A stretch of 41,452 nucleotides of DNA from assembly GCF_006874465.1 (NCBI RefSeq), contig NZ_VIRL01000034.1, positions 1 to 41,452 of the forward strand, given 5' to 3'. Positions 24,456 to 33,050 of this stretch are shown piece by piece (positions within the stretch are counted from its first letter, which is position 1; every line of letters starts with the position of its first letter). Made by a program: the position numbers and the translations under genes. The DNA is from Microbispora bryophytorum (GTDB lineage: Bacteria; Actinomycetota; Actinomycetes; Streptosporangiales; Streptosporangiaceae). The notes under the pieces were generated by a model. That model was not told the DNA's origin. It did no database searches and was given only the letters and a program-made list of their open reading frames with translations.

Positions 24456-25644
24456 CGATCCGCGACCAGCGCTCCACCCATTTGTCGTACGCCTCGGGAC
24501 GCACCGCGAAGTAGACCCCCTGGAACGCCCGGGAGGTGCCGACGCGGTAGTCCGCGCAGATCCGGCGGGCCGCGCCGGTGCACCCCTCGGGGTTGGCCGG
24601 GGCGAGGCCCATCCAGGCGGACACCTTGCGCTGCACGTCCGCCGACATCGTGAAGTCGAGCCACTTGTACGCGCACGAGGGATGCGGGGCCTGGGCCGAC
24701 ATCATCCACGCGTCGGCCCATCCGGTCACCGGCCGGGCCGTCAGCACACTGACCGGCTTGTGCCCCCGCCTGAGCACGTCCAGATGGTAGGGCGTGGCCT
24801 GCGCGAGCCGTACGGACCCGGTCGCGAAGCCCTGGACGACCTCGACGGGATCGCGCCAGAAGGTGCGGCGGCCGTCCTCGCCGGAGGTGAACAGCTGGGC
24901 GGCGGCGTCGAGCTGGGCGTCGGTGAGGTCGAACGGGTTCTTGATGTCCGCGCCGACGTCCGTGCCCTGGGCCTTGAGCACCAGCGCGGCGTCGGCCAGC
25001 GACAGCGGACGGTCCCGGAACATCACGGGACCCTTGTCCGTGAAGAGCGACTCCGGGCCGTCGGGGCTGACCTTGCCTGCGTCGTAGAGGATCTCGTTGG
25101 TCGCCCACACGTACGGCACGCCGTACACCCGATCGTCCCGGGTGACCGACGGCAGCGTGCGCAGCCGCTTGGGGATCTTGTCGTAGCCGTCCAGCAGAGC
25201 GGTGTTGAGCGGGGCGGCCTTGCCGTCGTCCATCAGGCGGCCGCCCACCTCGGGCGTCGCGGAGATCACGTCGAACGACGACGGCGGGAAGTCGCCCGGC
25301 TTCTCCTCCTGGCGCGGGTCGTAGAAGCGCAGGCTGACCTTGCAGCCCGTCTCCTTCTCGAACGTGCCGACCCACCTGACCTTGGGGTCGACACCGCCCC
25401 ACTCGGCGTACCCGTCGATCGCGACCACGCTGACCGTTCCCTCCCCCGGCCCGGCGGACGCGACCGGGGTGGGCGTGGGGCCGCCGGACGACGGGCTGGG
25501 GCCGGCGCCGCTGGAGGCCGTCGCCGCCGCGGCCGGCGAGGTGCCCGGCGTGGCCACGTGCGTCGCGGGCGCGGGCCGGCCGGCGCAGGCGGCGGCGAGC
25601 AGTCCCACGGCCGCGACCGTCGCGACCAGGTGTGTACGGCGCAC
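24448..25644 (-). CDS. PotD-like extracellular solute-binding lipoprotein
   Basis: A 398-residue ABC-transporter binding protein. The lipoprotein signal ends in LLAAAC (Cys20), followed by a Ser/Pro/Ala/Thr tether (about 21-68) and a periplasmic-binding fold with features of the spermidine/putrescine-binding group: EKETGCKVSLRFYDP (about 95-109), FDVISATPE, VPYVWATNEILYD, and a C-terminal PHPSCAYKWLDFTMS. It should deliver a polyamine-like or other small substrate to a permease, but no permease or ATPase gene is nearby. A TAGGCT -10 box (25677-25682, minus strand) gives a short leader with GGGGG before GTG 25644. It is probably part of the amine-catabolic island. Ligand identity is inferred from family and context only. 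Confidence 0.85.
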   Translation of the reverse strand: MRRTHLVATVAAVGLLAAACAGRPAPATHVATPGTSPAAAATASSGAGPSPSSGGPTPTPVASAGPGEGTVSVVAIDGYAEWGGVDPKVRWVGTFEKETGCKVSLRFYDPRQEEKPGDFPPSSFDVISATPEVGGRLMDDGKAAPLNTALLDGYDKIPKRLRTLPSVTRDDRVYGVPYVWATNEILYDAGKVSPDGPESLFTDKGPVMFRDRPLSLADAALVLKAQGTDVGADIKNPFDLTDAQLDAAAQLFTSGEDGRRTFWRDPVEVVQGFATGSVRLAQATPYHLDVLRRGHKPVSVLTARPVTGWADAWMMSAQAPHPSCAYKWLDFTMSADVQRKVSAWMGLAPANPEGCTGAARRICADYRVGTSRAFQGVYFAVRPEAYDKWVERWSRIVS

Positions 25645-25676
25645 GCACGACCCCCATGAGAAAGACGGACGTCCCG

Positions 25677-25682
25677 AGCCTA
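25677..25682 (-). promoter_or_regulatory. -10 box of the solute-binding protein gene
   Basis: TAGGCT on the minus strand lies 32 bases upstream of GTG 25644, giving a leader of about 25 bases with a G-rich ribosome-binding site. This contrasts with the leaderless genes nearby. Confidence 0.4.
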
Positions 25683-25717
25683 CTGGGCCCCACCGGCCGG
25701 GGACGTCGCCTACGACG

Positions 25718-27211
25718 TCAGGCGTTGGTCGGGAAGCCCAGGTTCACGCCGCCGTGGGAGGGATCGAGCCACCGCGAGGTGACGACCTTGCCCCTGGTGT
25801 AGAAGTGGACCCCCTCGGTGCCGTGCACGTGGGTGTCGCCGAACAGCGAGGCCTTCCAGCCGCCGAAGCTGTAGAAGGCCATCGGCACCGGGATCGGCAC
25901 GTTGACGCCGATCATGCCGACCTCGACCTCGTTCTGGAAGCGCCGGGCCGCGCCGCCGTCGTTGGTGAAGATCGCCGTGCCGTTGCCGTACTCGCCGGTG
26001 TTGATCAGCTCCAGGCCCTCCTCGTACGAGCGGACGCGCACGATCGACAGCACCGGGCCGAAGATCTCCTCGCGGTGGACGCGGGAGTTCGGCGGCACGT
26101 GGTCGAGGACGGTCGGGCCGAGCCAGAAGCCGTTCCCCCGATCTCCGCGCACCGGGGTCTCCCGGCCGTCGACCACGAGCTTGGCCCCCTCCTCGACGCC
26201 GAGGTCGAGGTAGGACGCCACCTTGTCGCGGTGGGCGGCGGTGACGAGCGGGCCCATCTGCGACTCGGCGTCGGTCCCGGGGCCGACCTGGAGATCGCGC
26301 ACCCGCGACACGATCTTCTCGACCAGCTCGTCGCCGATCGGGTCGACCGCGAGCACCACGGAGATCGCCATGCACCGCTCCCCCGCCGAGCCGAAGCCCG
26401 CCGAGACTGCCGAGTCCGCGACCAGGTCGAGGTCGGCGTCGGGCAGCACGAGCATGTGGTTCTTGGCCCCGCCGAGCGCCTGCACCCGCTTGCCGTGGGC
26501 CGTGCCGGTCTCGTACACGTACCGCGCGATGGGCGTGGAGCCGACGAACGACACGGCCCGTACGGCCGGGTGCTCCAGCAGCCGGTCCACCGCCGCCTTG
26601 TCGCCCTGGACGACGTTGAACACGCCGTCGGGCAGGCCGGCCCGCCGCCACAGCTCCGCGATCAGCAGGGACGCGGAGGGGTCGCGCTCGGAGGGCTTGA
26701 GCACGAACGTGTTCCCGCAGGCGATGGCCACCGGGAACATCCACATCGGGACCATCGCCGGGAAGTTGAACGGCGTGATGCCCGCCACCACGCCGAGCGG
26801 CTGGCGGATCGAGTAGGAGTCGACGCGGGTGGAGACGTTCTCCGAGTAGCCGCCCTTGAGCAGGTGGGGAATGCCGCAGGCGAACTCCACGACCTCCAGG
26901 CCGCGGGCCACCTCGCCCAGCGCGTCGGAGTGCACCTTGCCGTGCTCGGCCGTGATGAGCTCGGCCAGGTCGTCGCGGTGCGCGTCGAGCAGCTCGCGGA
27001 ACCGGAACAGGATCTGGGTGCGCTTGGTCAGCGAGGCGTCGCGCCACGCGGGGAAGGCCAGCGCGGCCGCCTCCACCGCCGCGTCGACATCCTCGGCCGA
27101 GGCCAGCGACACCCGGCCGCTCACCTCGCCGGTCGCCGGGTCGAACAGATCGGCCGTACGGCCGGCGCCCTTGACGATCTCGCCGCCGATCCAGTGGTTA
27201 ACGTGCTTCAT
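25718..27211 (-). CDS. mmsA: CoA-acylating methylmalonate-semialdehyde dehydrogenase
   Basis: MmsA oxidises malonate or methylmalonate semialdehyde with CoA and NAD to acetyl-CoA or propionyl-CoA. The 497-residue protein has PFNFPAMVPMWMFP (147-160), LKPSERDPSAS, VGSTPIARYVYETG and catalytic Cys280 (AGERCMAIS). The usual general-base Glu is replaced by Asn251 in LGGAKNHMLVLPDAD, which is the hallmark of this CoA-dependent group. It overlaps the upstream aminotransferase by 14 bases (ATG inside its last codons), so the two are translationally coupled. Together they would degrade beta-alanine, beta-aminoisobutyrate or similar omega-amino acids. Confidence 0.95.
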   Translation of the reverse strand: MKHVNHWIGGEIVKGAGRTADLFDPATGEVSGRVSLASAEDVDAAVEAAALAFPAWRDASLTKRTQILFRFRELLDAHRDDLAELITAEHGKVHSDALGEVARGLEVVEFACGIPHLLKGGYSENVSTRVDSYSIRQPLGVVAGITPFNFPAMVPMWMFPVAIACGNTFVLKPSERDPSASLLIAELWRRAGLPDGVFNVVQGDKAAVDRLLEHPAVRAVSFVGSTPIARYVYETGTAHGKRVQALGGAKNHMLVLPDADLDLVADSAVSAGFGSAGERCMAISVVLAVDPIGDELVEKIVSRVRDLQVGPGTDAESQMGPLVTAAHRDKVASYLDLGVEEGAKLVVDGRETPVRGDRGNGFWLGPTVLDHVPPNSRVHREEIFGPVLSIVRVRSYEEGLELINTGEYGNGTAIFTNDGGAARRFQNEVEVGMIGVNVPIPVPMAFYSFGGWKASLFGDTHVHGTEGVHFYTRGKVVTSRWLDPSHGGVNLGFPTNA

Positions 27212-28493
27212 CGTTGACGGCCTCCAGAGCGGTGACGAGGATGCCCAGGCCCTCGCGGGCCTCGTCCTCGGTGAGGGTGAGCGGCGGCGCCATGCGCAGC
27301 GTGTTGCCGTACAACCCGCCCTTGCCGACGAGCAGGCCGAGCCTCTTGGTCTCCTCCAGGAAGCGGGCGGCGAGCGCCGGGGCGGGTGCCTTGGTGGCGG
27401 GGTCGACCAGTTCGACGGCGAACATCAGCCCCTTGCCGCGTACGTCGCCGACCACGGGCAGCCGGGGGGCCGCCTCGCGCAGCCCGCTGATGATGATCTC
27501 GCCGGTCCTCGCGGCGTTGGCCTGCAGGTCGTGGTCGAGCACGTAGTCGAGGGTGGCGTTGGCCGCCGCCATCGCGATCGGGTTGCCGCCGAACGTGGCC
27601 ACACCGGCGGCGTGCGGCCCGTCCATGAGGTCGCCGCGCGCCACGACGCCGCCGACCGCGAAGCCGTTGCCGAGCCCCTTGGCGAAGGTCATCATGTCGG
27701 GCGTCACGCCGTGGTTCTGGATCCCGAAGAACGCCGAGCCCGTACGGCCCCAGCCGGTCTGCACCTCGTCGGAGACGAACAGGACGCCCTCCTCGTCGAG
27801 GACCTCCTTGTAGGCGGCGAACAGCCCGTCGGGGGCCATGGTGAAGCCGCCCACGCCCTGGATCGGCTCGGCGATCAGCGCGGCGACGTCCTTGGAGACC
27901 GCCGTGGCGAGCACGTGGCGCAGATCGTCCACGCAGGCGGCGATGTAGTCGGCGTCCGACATGCCGCGGAACTGCGTCAGGTGCCTGTCGGCGCCGTGCA
28001 GGAAGTGCACGTTGAGCGGCGACAGCGAGTTGTTCTTCCACGACCGGTTGGAGGTCACGCTGATCGCGCCGAACGACCGGCCGTGGTAGCTCTGCCGCAT
28101 GGCGAGCACCTGGTCGGACCCCCGGGCGTAGGTGGCCAGCAGCAGGGCGGTCTCGTTGGCCTCGGTGCCGGAGTTGGTGAAGAAGACCTTGGCGTCCGGG
28201 ATGCCCGACAGCCGGGCGATCTTCTCGGCCAGCTCGACCTGGCCGCGGATGAGGTACAGCGTCGAGGTGTGGACGACGCCGCTGGCGAGCCGGCGCTCGA
28301 CGGCCTCCCGCACCTCGGGCACGTCGTACCCGATCATGTTGGTCAGGATCCCGGCGAAGAAGTCCAGGTAGCTCTTCCCGTTCGCGTCGACGACGCGGTT
28401 CCCCTTGCCTCCGACGATTTCGATGGGCTCGTTGTAGTAGAGGGCCATCCAGTTCGGCATGACCGCGCGATGGCGTGCGAGAAGGTCCGACAT
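27198..28493 (-). CDS. Class-III omega-aminotransferase coupled to mmsA
   Basis: A 431-residue PLP-dependent aminotransferase: FTNSGTEANETALLLA (105-120), SYHGRSFGAISVTSN, SDEVQTGWGRTG (Asp242) and PLP-binding Lys272 (TFAKGLGNG). It is similar in style to alanine-glyoxylate / beta-alanine-type enzymes. Since it is fused by a 14-base overlap to mmsA, which uses malonate or methylmalonate semialdehyde, its substrate is probably beta-alanine or beta-aminoisobutyrate (inference). ATG 28493 is chosen over a longer start because GATACT (28500-28505, minus strand) lies six bases before it, a leaderless start. A long perfect inverted repeat covers its promoter. Confidence 0.92.
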   Translation of the reverse strand: MSDLLARHRAVMPNWMALYYNEPIEIVGGKGNRVVDANGKSYLDFFAGILTNMIGYDVPEVREAVERRLASGVVHTSTLYLIRGQVELAEKIARLSGIPDAKVFFTNSGTEANETALLLATYARGSDQVLAMRQSYHGRSFGAISVTSNRSWKNNSLSPLNVHFLHGADRHLTQFRGMSDADYIAACVDDLRHVLATAVSKDVAALIAEPIQGVGGFTMAPDGLFAAYKEVLDEEGVLFVSDEVQTGWGRTGSAFFGIQNHGVTPDMMTFAKGLGNGFAVGGVVARGDLMDGPHAAGVATFGGNPIAMAAANATLDYVLDHDLQANAARTGEIIISGLREAAPRLPVVGDVRGKGLMFAVELVDPATKAPAPALAARFLEETKRLGLLVGKGGLYGNTLRMAPPLTLTEDEAREGLGILVTALEAVNDEAR

Positions 28494-28499
28494 GTTCCG

Positions 28500-28538
28500 A
28501 GTATCCCGGCTGACGGGTGACCGCCTCACCCGTCAGCC
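28500..28538. promoter_or_regulatory. Promoter of the aminotransferase-mmsA operon with a 13-bp perfect inverted repeat
   Basis: GATACT (28500-28505, minus strand) is the likely -10 box, six bases from ATG 28493. Next to it GGCTGACGGGTGA (28508-28520) and TCACCCGTCAGCC (28526-28538) form a perfect 13-bp inverted repeat with a 5-base centre, covering the -35 and spacer. It can be an operator for this promoter and also the terminator hairpin of the exporter gene ending at 28563. Both readings are possible. Confidence 0.55.
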
Positions 28539-28562
28539 TGTCTGGGATGCCGCGAATTTCAC

Positions 28563-30032
28563 TTACACAGTGCTGGGCGCCGCGGGCTCCGGCACGGGAG
28601 CCGTCCCGGCGGCCTTCCGGCGCAGGACCAGCAGCGCGACCAGGGCGGCCGCGAGCGAGCAGCCCGCGCCCACCCACGTGCCGACGGACATCGCCGACAC
28701 GAAGGCCTCACGCCCGGCGGCGGCCACGGCGGAATCGCCCAGGCTCACCGCGACGCCGATCGACTCGCGCGCCGCAGGCGGCGCCGACTCCGGCATCGCC
28801 GCGGTGTACGCGCCGGCGAGCACGCTGCCGAGGACGGCCACGCTCAGCGCCATGCCGACCTGCTGCACGGTGTCGTTCAGCGCGGAGCCGACGCCGGCGC
28901 GCTCGGGCGGCACCGCGCCCATCAGCGTCGCGTACGCCGCGGGACCGGCCAGGCCGCCGCCCACCCCCATGACCATCAGGCCGGCGATCAGCGTGCCGTA
29001 GCCGCCGGTGAGCGTGGACAGCAGGACGAACCCGGCGGCCATGACGAGCAGGCCGGAGACGATGAGCACCCGGTTGCTCACCTTCTTGCCCAGCGCCGCG
29101 CCCAGGCCGTTGAACACCATCGCGGCCACCACGTAGGGCAGCAGGGCGAAGCCGGCCTTCAGCGGGTCGTAGCCCAGGACGAACTGCAGATACTGCGTGA
29201 TGGCCAGCATCAGCGCGCCCGCGCCGAACGACAGCAGCACGATGGAGAAGCACGCCCCGCTGAACGAACGGTCCCGGAACAGGCCGAGCGGCAGCATCGA
29301 GTGGGGGGTGCGGCGCTCCCACAGCACGAACGCCAGCAGCGCGGCCGCCGAGACCGCCACCGCGAGGGGGTTGAAGTGCCCGCCGGGCGCCGAGATGACG
29401 GCCCAGACCAGCCCGCCCATCCCGGCCGTGGACAGGACCACGCCCACCGGGTCGGCCCGCCGCGTCTCGCCGTACGTCTCGGGCATGAGCGCGAAGGCCG
29501 CGACGATCGCCAGCACCGCGATCGGCACGTTGAGCAGGAAGACCGACCCCCAGTAGTAGTGCTGGAGCAGGAACCCGCCGACCGTCGGACCGGCGATGAC
29601 GCCGACCATGGCGACCGAGCTCCACGCGGCGATGGCCTTGCGCCGCTCACTCTCGTCGAACACCGTGATCAGGATCGACAGGGTCGACGGCATCACGCAG
29701 GAGCCGCCGACGCCCATCAACCCTCGGGCGGCGATGAGCTGCCAGGGCTCGGTGGCGAGCGTGGCCGCCAGCGAGGCCCCGCCGAAGAACGCCAGACCGA
29801 TCACGAGCATCCGCCGCCTGCCGAACCGGTCGGACAGGCTGCCGGCGGTGAGCAGCAGCCCCGCGAAGACCAGGACGTAGGCGTCGATGACCCATTGGAC
29901 ATCGGACGGCGTGGCGCCGAGGTCGCGCATGAGCGACGGGATCGCCAGGTTGAGGACGGTGTTGTCCACGACCAGAGTCAGCAGGCTCAGACAGAGGACG
30001 CCGAGGATCCACCAGCGGCGGGGATGGGACAT
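28563..30032 (-). CDS. DHA2-family MFS drug exporter (EmrB/QacA type)
   Basis: A 489-residue membrane protein with about 14 hydrophobic segments. The motifs are those of 14-TM drug:H+ antiporters: motif D-like LVVDNTVLNLAIPSLMRDL (about 20-38), motif A GSLSDRFGRRRML (about 64-76) and motif C GVIAGPTVGGFLLQ. It probably exports a hydrophobic drug or metabolite. It is divergent from a TetR repressor with three operators in the 81-bp gap, the standard layout of a regulated efflux pump. Its presence between catabolic genes looks incidental. ATG 30032 is preceded by GGTGA at short spacing. Confidence 0.93.
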   Translation of the reverse strand: MSHPRRWWILGVLCLSLLTLVVDNTVLNLAIPSLMRDLGATPSDVQWVIDAYVLVFAGLLLTAGSLSDRFGRRRMLVIGLAFFGGASLAATLATEPWQLIAARGLMGVGGSCVMPSTLSILITVFDESERRKAIAAWSSVAMVGVIAGPTVGGFLLQHYYWGSVFLLNVPIAVLAIVAAFALMPETYGETRRADPVGVVLSTAGMGGLVWAVISAPGGHFNPLAVAVSAAALLAFVLWERRTPHSMLPLGLFRDRSFSGACFSIVLLSFGAGALMLAITQYLQFVLGYDPLKAGFALLPYVVAAMVFNGLGAALGKKVSNRVLIVSGLLVMAAGFVLLSTLTGGYGTLIAGLMVMGVGGGLAGPAAYATLMGAVPPERAGVGSALNDTVQQVGMALSVAVLGSVLAGAYTAAMPESAPPAARESIGVAVSLGDSAVAAAGREAFVSAMSVGTWVGAGCSLAAALVALLVLRRKAAGTAPVPEPAAPSTV

Positions 30033-30040
30033 AAGTCACC

Positions 30041-30096
30041 TCGAACAGTGTGCGAGTAGTCTCGGACACTGTACGACTCCATCGAACACTGTGCGA
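30041..30096. promoter_or_regulatory. Three phased TetR operators TCGnACAnTGTnCGA
   Basis: The 15-bp palindromes TCGAACAGTGTGCGA (30041-30055), TCGGACACTGTACGA (30062-30076) and TCGAACACTGTGCGA (30082-30096) are spaced 21 and 20 bp start to start, two helical turns apart, in the gap between exporter and TetR genes. The last one lies just upstream of the TATTGT -10 box (30102-30107) of the TetR gene, which is six bases from its GTG. Confidence 0.85.
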
Positions 30097-30113
30097 GCGA
30101 ATATTGTGAAGCC

Positions 30114-30824
30114 GTGTCAGCGAAGCCGTTCTCCTCGGTCTGGACCCGCGAGCGCAGAGGAGGGCGCGAGCAGGGCCTCAGCCGCGACCAGATCGTCCGG
30201 GCGGCCGTGGAGCTGCTCGACGCCGAGGGCCTCGACGCGCTCAGCATGCGCAAGCTCGGCGCCCGGCTCGGCGCGGGCGCGACCAGCCTCTACTGGCACG
30301 TCGCCAACAAGGACGAGCTGATCGAGCTCGTGATGGACGAGGTCTACGCGACCGTGGTGCTGCCCGAGGCCGCCGACTGGCGGGAGGCGACGCGGGTGTT
30401 CGCCTACGGCATGCGCCATGCGGTCTTCGAGCATCCCTGGAGCGCGAGCCTCATCGGCGTGGTCCCCGCGCTCGGGCCGAACGCGCTCACCGCGTCCGAC
30501 CGGCTGATGGGCGCCTTCGTCCGCGCCGGGTTCGAGGGCATCGACGTGGACTACGCCATGACGGCCGTCGTGTCGTACACGCTGGGCGCCACGATCCCCG
30601 AGGTCGCCTTCCTCAGCTCGCTGAAGGCGACCGGCAAGAGCATGACGGAGCTGCAGGCCGCGGTGGACCCGATCCTGATGAAGATGGCGGCCGACCGGCC
30701 CAACCTGCTGGAGCGCTACCGGTCCTACGCGAACGAGGGCTTCGACCCCCTCGTCGCCCGCAGGCTCGCCTTCGAATTCGGGTTGACGGCCCTCCTCAAC
30801 GGTCTCGGCGCCCGCCTGCGCTGA
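30114..30824 (+). CDS. TetR family repressor of the MFS exporter
   Basis: A 236-residue TetR protein close to the TetR/TetR_C class: the helix-turn-helix region (about 24-70) reads LSRDQIVRAAVELLDAEGLDALSMRKLG ... ATSLYWHVANKDELIELVMDEV, and the C-terminal domain (about 85-235) forms the ligand pocket. A leaderless GTG start at 30114 is supported by TATTGT ending seven bases before it. Three operators in its promoter show autoregulation and control of the divergent exporter. The ligand is unknown, probably a drug-like substrate of the exporter. Confidence 0.93.
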   Translation: MSAKPFSSVWTRERRGGREQGLSRDQIVRAAVELLDAEGLDALSMRKLGARLGAGATSLYWHVANKDELIELVMDEVYATVVLPEAADWREATRVFAYGMRHAVFEHPWSASLIGVVPALGPNALTASDRLMGAFVRAGFEGIDVDYAMTAVVSYTLGATIPEVAFLSSLKATGKSMTELQAAVDPILMKMAADRPNLLERYRSYANEGFDPLVARRLAFEFGLTALLNGLGARLR

Positions 30825-30839
30825 CTGTCCTTTTCGGGC

Positions 30840-30854
30840 TCGCACACTGTCAGC
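30840..30854. promoter_or_regulatory. Degenerate fourth TetR operator before the second PucR gene
   Basis: TCGCACACTGTCAGC keeps the left half and centre of the TCGnACAnTGTnCGA operator but not the right half. It lies 16 bases after the TetR stop and about 45 bases before the start of the PucR gene. It may allow weak control of that gene or be a relic. Confidence 0.35.
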
Positions 30855-30886
30855 TACTGGCTGGTCATCCTTACATATTGATCAGG

Positions 30887-30892
30887 TAGCCT
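30887..30892 (+). promoter_or_regulatory. -10 box of the second PucR gene (leaderless start)
   Basis: TAGCCT stands six bases before ATG 30899, and no ribosome-binding site intervenes. Confidence 0.5.
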
Positions 30893-30898
30893 CGGAAC

Positions 30899-32509
30899 AT
30901 GCTCCCCACGGTCGCCGACGTGCTGGCACTGGACACGGTCCGGCGTGGCAGTCCCCGGGTGGTGGCGGGTGGCGACCGGCTCGACACCCGGGTCCGGTGG
31001 GTCCATGTCGGCGAGGTCCACGACATCGCGCACCTGTTGCGCGGCGGCGAGCTGGTCCTCACGACCGGAGTGGCGCTGCCGAGCGAGCCCGGCAAGCTGG
31101 CCGACTACATCGGCGAGCTGGCCGCCGTCGGCGCCTCGGGCCTGATCGTGGAGCTCGGCCGCCGGTTCGTCCGCGAGCTGCCGGCAGCGGTGGTCGAGGC
31201 CGCGGAGGAGCACGGGCTCCCCCTGATCACGCTGGCCCGCGAGACGCCCTTCGTGCAGATCACCGAGTCGGTCCACGCGCGGATCATCGACATCCAGCTG
31301 CAGGAGCTGCGTGCCTCGGAACAGTTGCACGAGGTGTTCACCGAGCTGTCGGTCGAGGGCGCGTCCCCGGCCGAGGTGCTCAACCAGGTCACCCGCTTCT
31401 CCGGCCTCCCGGTGCTGCTGGAGAACCTGGCCCACCAGGTCCTGGCGTGCGACGCCGCCGGTGGCGACACGGGGAGCCTTTTAGCCAACTGGGAGACCAG
31501 GTCGCGCGCCGTCATGCCTTCCGAGCGGACCGCCTACGACGCGGCCGCCGGGTGGCTGGTGACCATGGTGGGCGCCCGCGGCCAGGACTGGGGACGGCTC
31601 ATCCTGCTGCACGACGGACCGCCCAGCCCCCGCGACATCGTGCTCGCCGAACGCGCGGCGACCACGCTCGCGCTGAGCCGCCTGCTGGAGCGGCACCAGG
31701 AGTCCCTGGAGCGGCAGGCACACGGGACCATACTGACCGGCATCCTCACCCACGCGTACGCCGACCCCGACGAGGCCGCCGCCCGCGCCCGCGCCGTCGG
31801 GGTCCCGCTCACCGGCCGCAGGCTCGTCAGCGTCGTCATCCGGCTGACAGCGCCCGTCGGCACCGCGCTGGGCGAGCAGGCCAGGCTGGGCGAGCTCGCC
31901 GAGGCCGGCGCCGCCGCCTGCCGCGAGGCCAAGCTGCCCGCCCTGGTCGGGGCGCTGGACCAGAGCCGCGTCGGAGTGCTGCTGCCGCTGCCGCCCCGCA
32001 CGACCGCCGAGACCGCGCTCGGCGCGCTGGCCGAGCGTCTGCGGGCGAGCTTCGCCACCCCGTTCGTGCTGGCGGCCGGCTCGGTCGTGGAGTCGATCAA
32101 GGACGTACGGCGCAGCTTCCTGGAGGCCGAGCAGGTGGCGGAGGTGGCGGTGCGCCAGCCCGACGGGCGGCCGTTCTACCGCCTGCCCGACCTGCGGCTG
32201 CGCGGCCTGCTCCACCTGCTGCGCGACGACGCCCGGCTGCAGACCTTCGCCGAGCGCGAGCTGGGGGCCCTGCTGGCCTACGACGCCCAGCGGCACGGCG
32301 ACCTGACCAGGATCCTGCGCATCTACCTCGACGCCGGACGCAACAAGGCGGTGGCCGCGCAGAGGGCCCATCTGTCCCGCCCCGCGTTCTACGACCGCCT
32401 GCGGCGGCTGGAGCGGGTCCTCGACACCGACCTCGACGACGTCGAGTCGTGCCTGTCGCTGCACGTCGCGCTGCTGGCCCTGGAGACCTTCCGCCGCGAG
32501 AGCACCTGA
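30899..32509 (+). CDS. PucR-family transcriptional regulator with a TTA codon
   Basis: A 536-residue regulator with an N-terminal PucR sensor domain (about 5-125, VRWVHVGEVHDIAHLLRGGELVLTTG), a GGDEF-like middle (about 270-400) and a C-terminal PucR helix-turn-helix (about 465-525, DAGRNKAVAAQRAHLSRPAFYDRLRRL). Codon 195 is TTA (31481-31483), so full translation may need the bldA leucine tRNA. The start is leaderless behind TAGCCT (30887-30892). It lacks an adjacent divergent target; the amine-catabolic genes to its left are the natural candidates. It shares the sensor and HTH layout of the PucR at 20692-22389 but is otherwise diverged. Confidence 0.9.
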   Translation: MLPTVADVLALDTVRRGSPRVVAGGDRLDTRVRWVHVGEVHDIAHLLRGGELVLTTGVALPSEPGKLADYIGELAAVGASGLIVELGRRFVRELPAAVVEAAEEHGLPLITLARETPFVQITESVHARIIDIQLQELRASEQLHEVFTELSVEGASPAEVLNQVTRFSGLPVLLENLAHQVLACDAAGGDTGSLLANWETRSRAVMPSERTAYDAAAGWLVTMVGARGQDWGRLILLHDGPPSPRDIVLAERAATTLALSRLLERHQESLERQAHGTILTGILTHAYADPDEAAARARAVGVPLTGRRLVSVVIRLTAPVGTALGEQARLGELAEAGAAACREAKLPALVGALDQSRVGVLLPLPPRTTAETALGALAERLRASFATPFVLAAGSVVESIKDVRRSFLEAEQVAEVAVRQPDGRPFYRLPDLRLRGLLHLLRDDARLQTFAERELGALLAYDAQRHGDLTRILRIYLDAGRNKAVAAQRAHLSRPAFYDRLRRLERVLDTDLDDVESCLSLHVALLALETFRREST

Positions 32510-32608
32510 TCGGGAAGGGGCTGTCGTGTACCCGGTCGTCGAGGCGAGCGAGGACTTTTGACCCGTTACAGGGCTCGGTGGGCGGCTCTTTGCGGAGATG
32601 CTGACACC

Positions 32609-32664
32609 CGGAAAGTAGGTATGTCGTCCAGGGTGTAAGTCCTATCGCACCCGACTACTTTCCG
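32609..32664 (+). ncRNA. Structured leader candidate (nested stem-loops) before the small gene at 32706
   Basis: CGGAAAGTAG (32609-32618) pairs perfectly with CTACTTTCCG (32655-32664), and within it GGGTG pairs with CACCC (32631-32635 with 32648-32652). The 196-bp gap 32510-32705 has no other feature. It may be a leader RNA, a small RNA or a large operator; I do not recognise a known riboswitch. Confidence 0.35.
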
Positions 32665-32705
32665 TATACTCGCGCTCACTGGGTGAATCGTGCTTACCTC
32701 GAAAC

Positions 32706-32918
32706 GTGCCCACGATGAGCGAACCCAAAATCAGCCCGACGGTCGTGGTGCGGGCCCTGTCCGCACGCTTCCCCAAATGGACCATCTGGTGGGGCCAGGC
32801 CACCGCGCACTACTGGGGCATGTCCCGGCGGCGCGACGGGCTGCTCGTCCACATCGAGGCCCGATCCGCCCAGGAGTTCGTCCAGCGGGCCCGGGCGATC
32901 GACGCCGACACCCCCTGA
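32706..32918 (+). CDS. Small hypothetical protein
   Basis: A 70-residue protein (61 or so from an internal ATG at 32715) reading RALSARFPKWTIWWGQATAHYWGM, then an amphipathic C-terminal helix (ARSAQEFVQRARAID). Similar short Trp-rich proteins with an ALSARFPGW-like motif occur widely in actinomycetes, without known function as far as I know. It has no signal peptide. No clear ribosome-binding site decides between GTG 32706 and ATG 32715. It follows the structured leader. Confidence 0.6.
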   Translation: MPTMSEPKISPTVVVRALSARFPKWTIWWGQATAHYWGMSRRRDGLLVHIEARSAQEFVQRARAIDADTP

Positions 32919-33050
32919 CGTTCATGCACTTATGTCCCCAAACGACTGATTCTCCGTCGGGAATTTCATGCCATTTGCGCGTTTCCGTCGTCTCCGTACG
33001 TGAATGTCGCCACGATGGTCCCGCAAGGATCACCAATGGGGAGTAATCGC

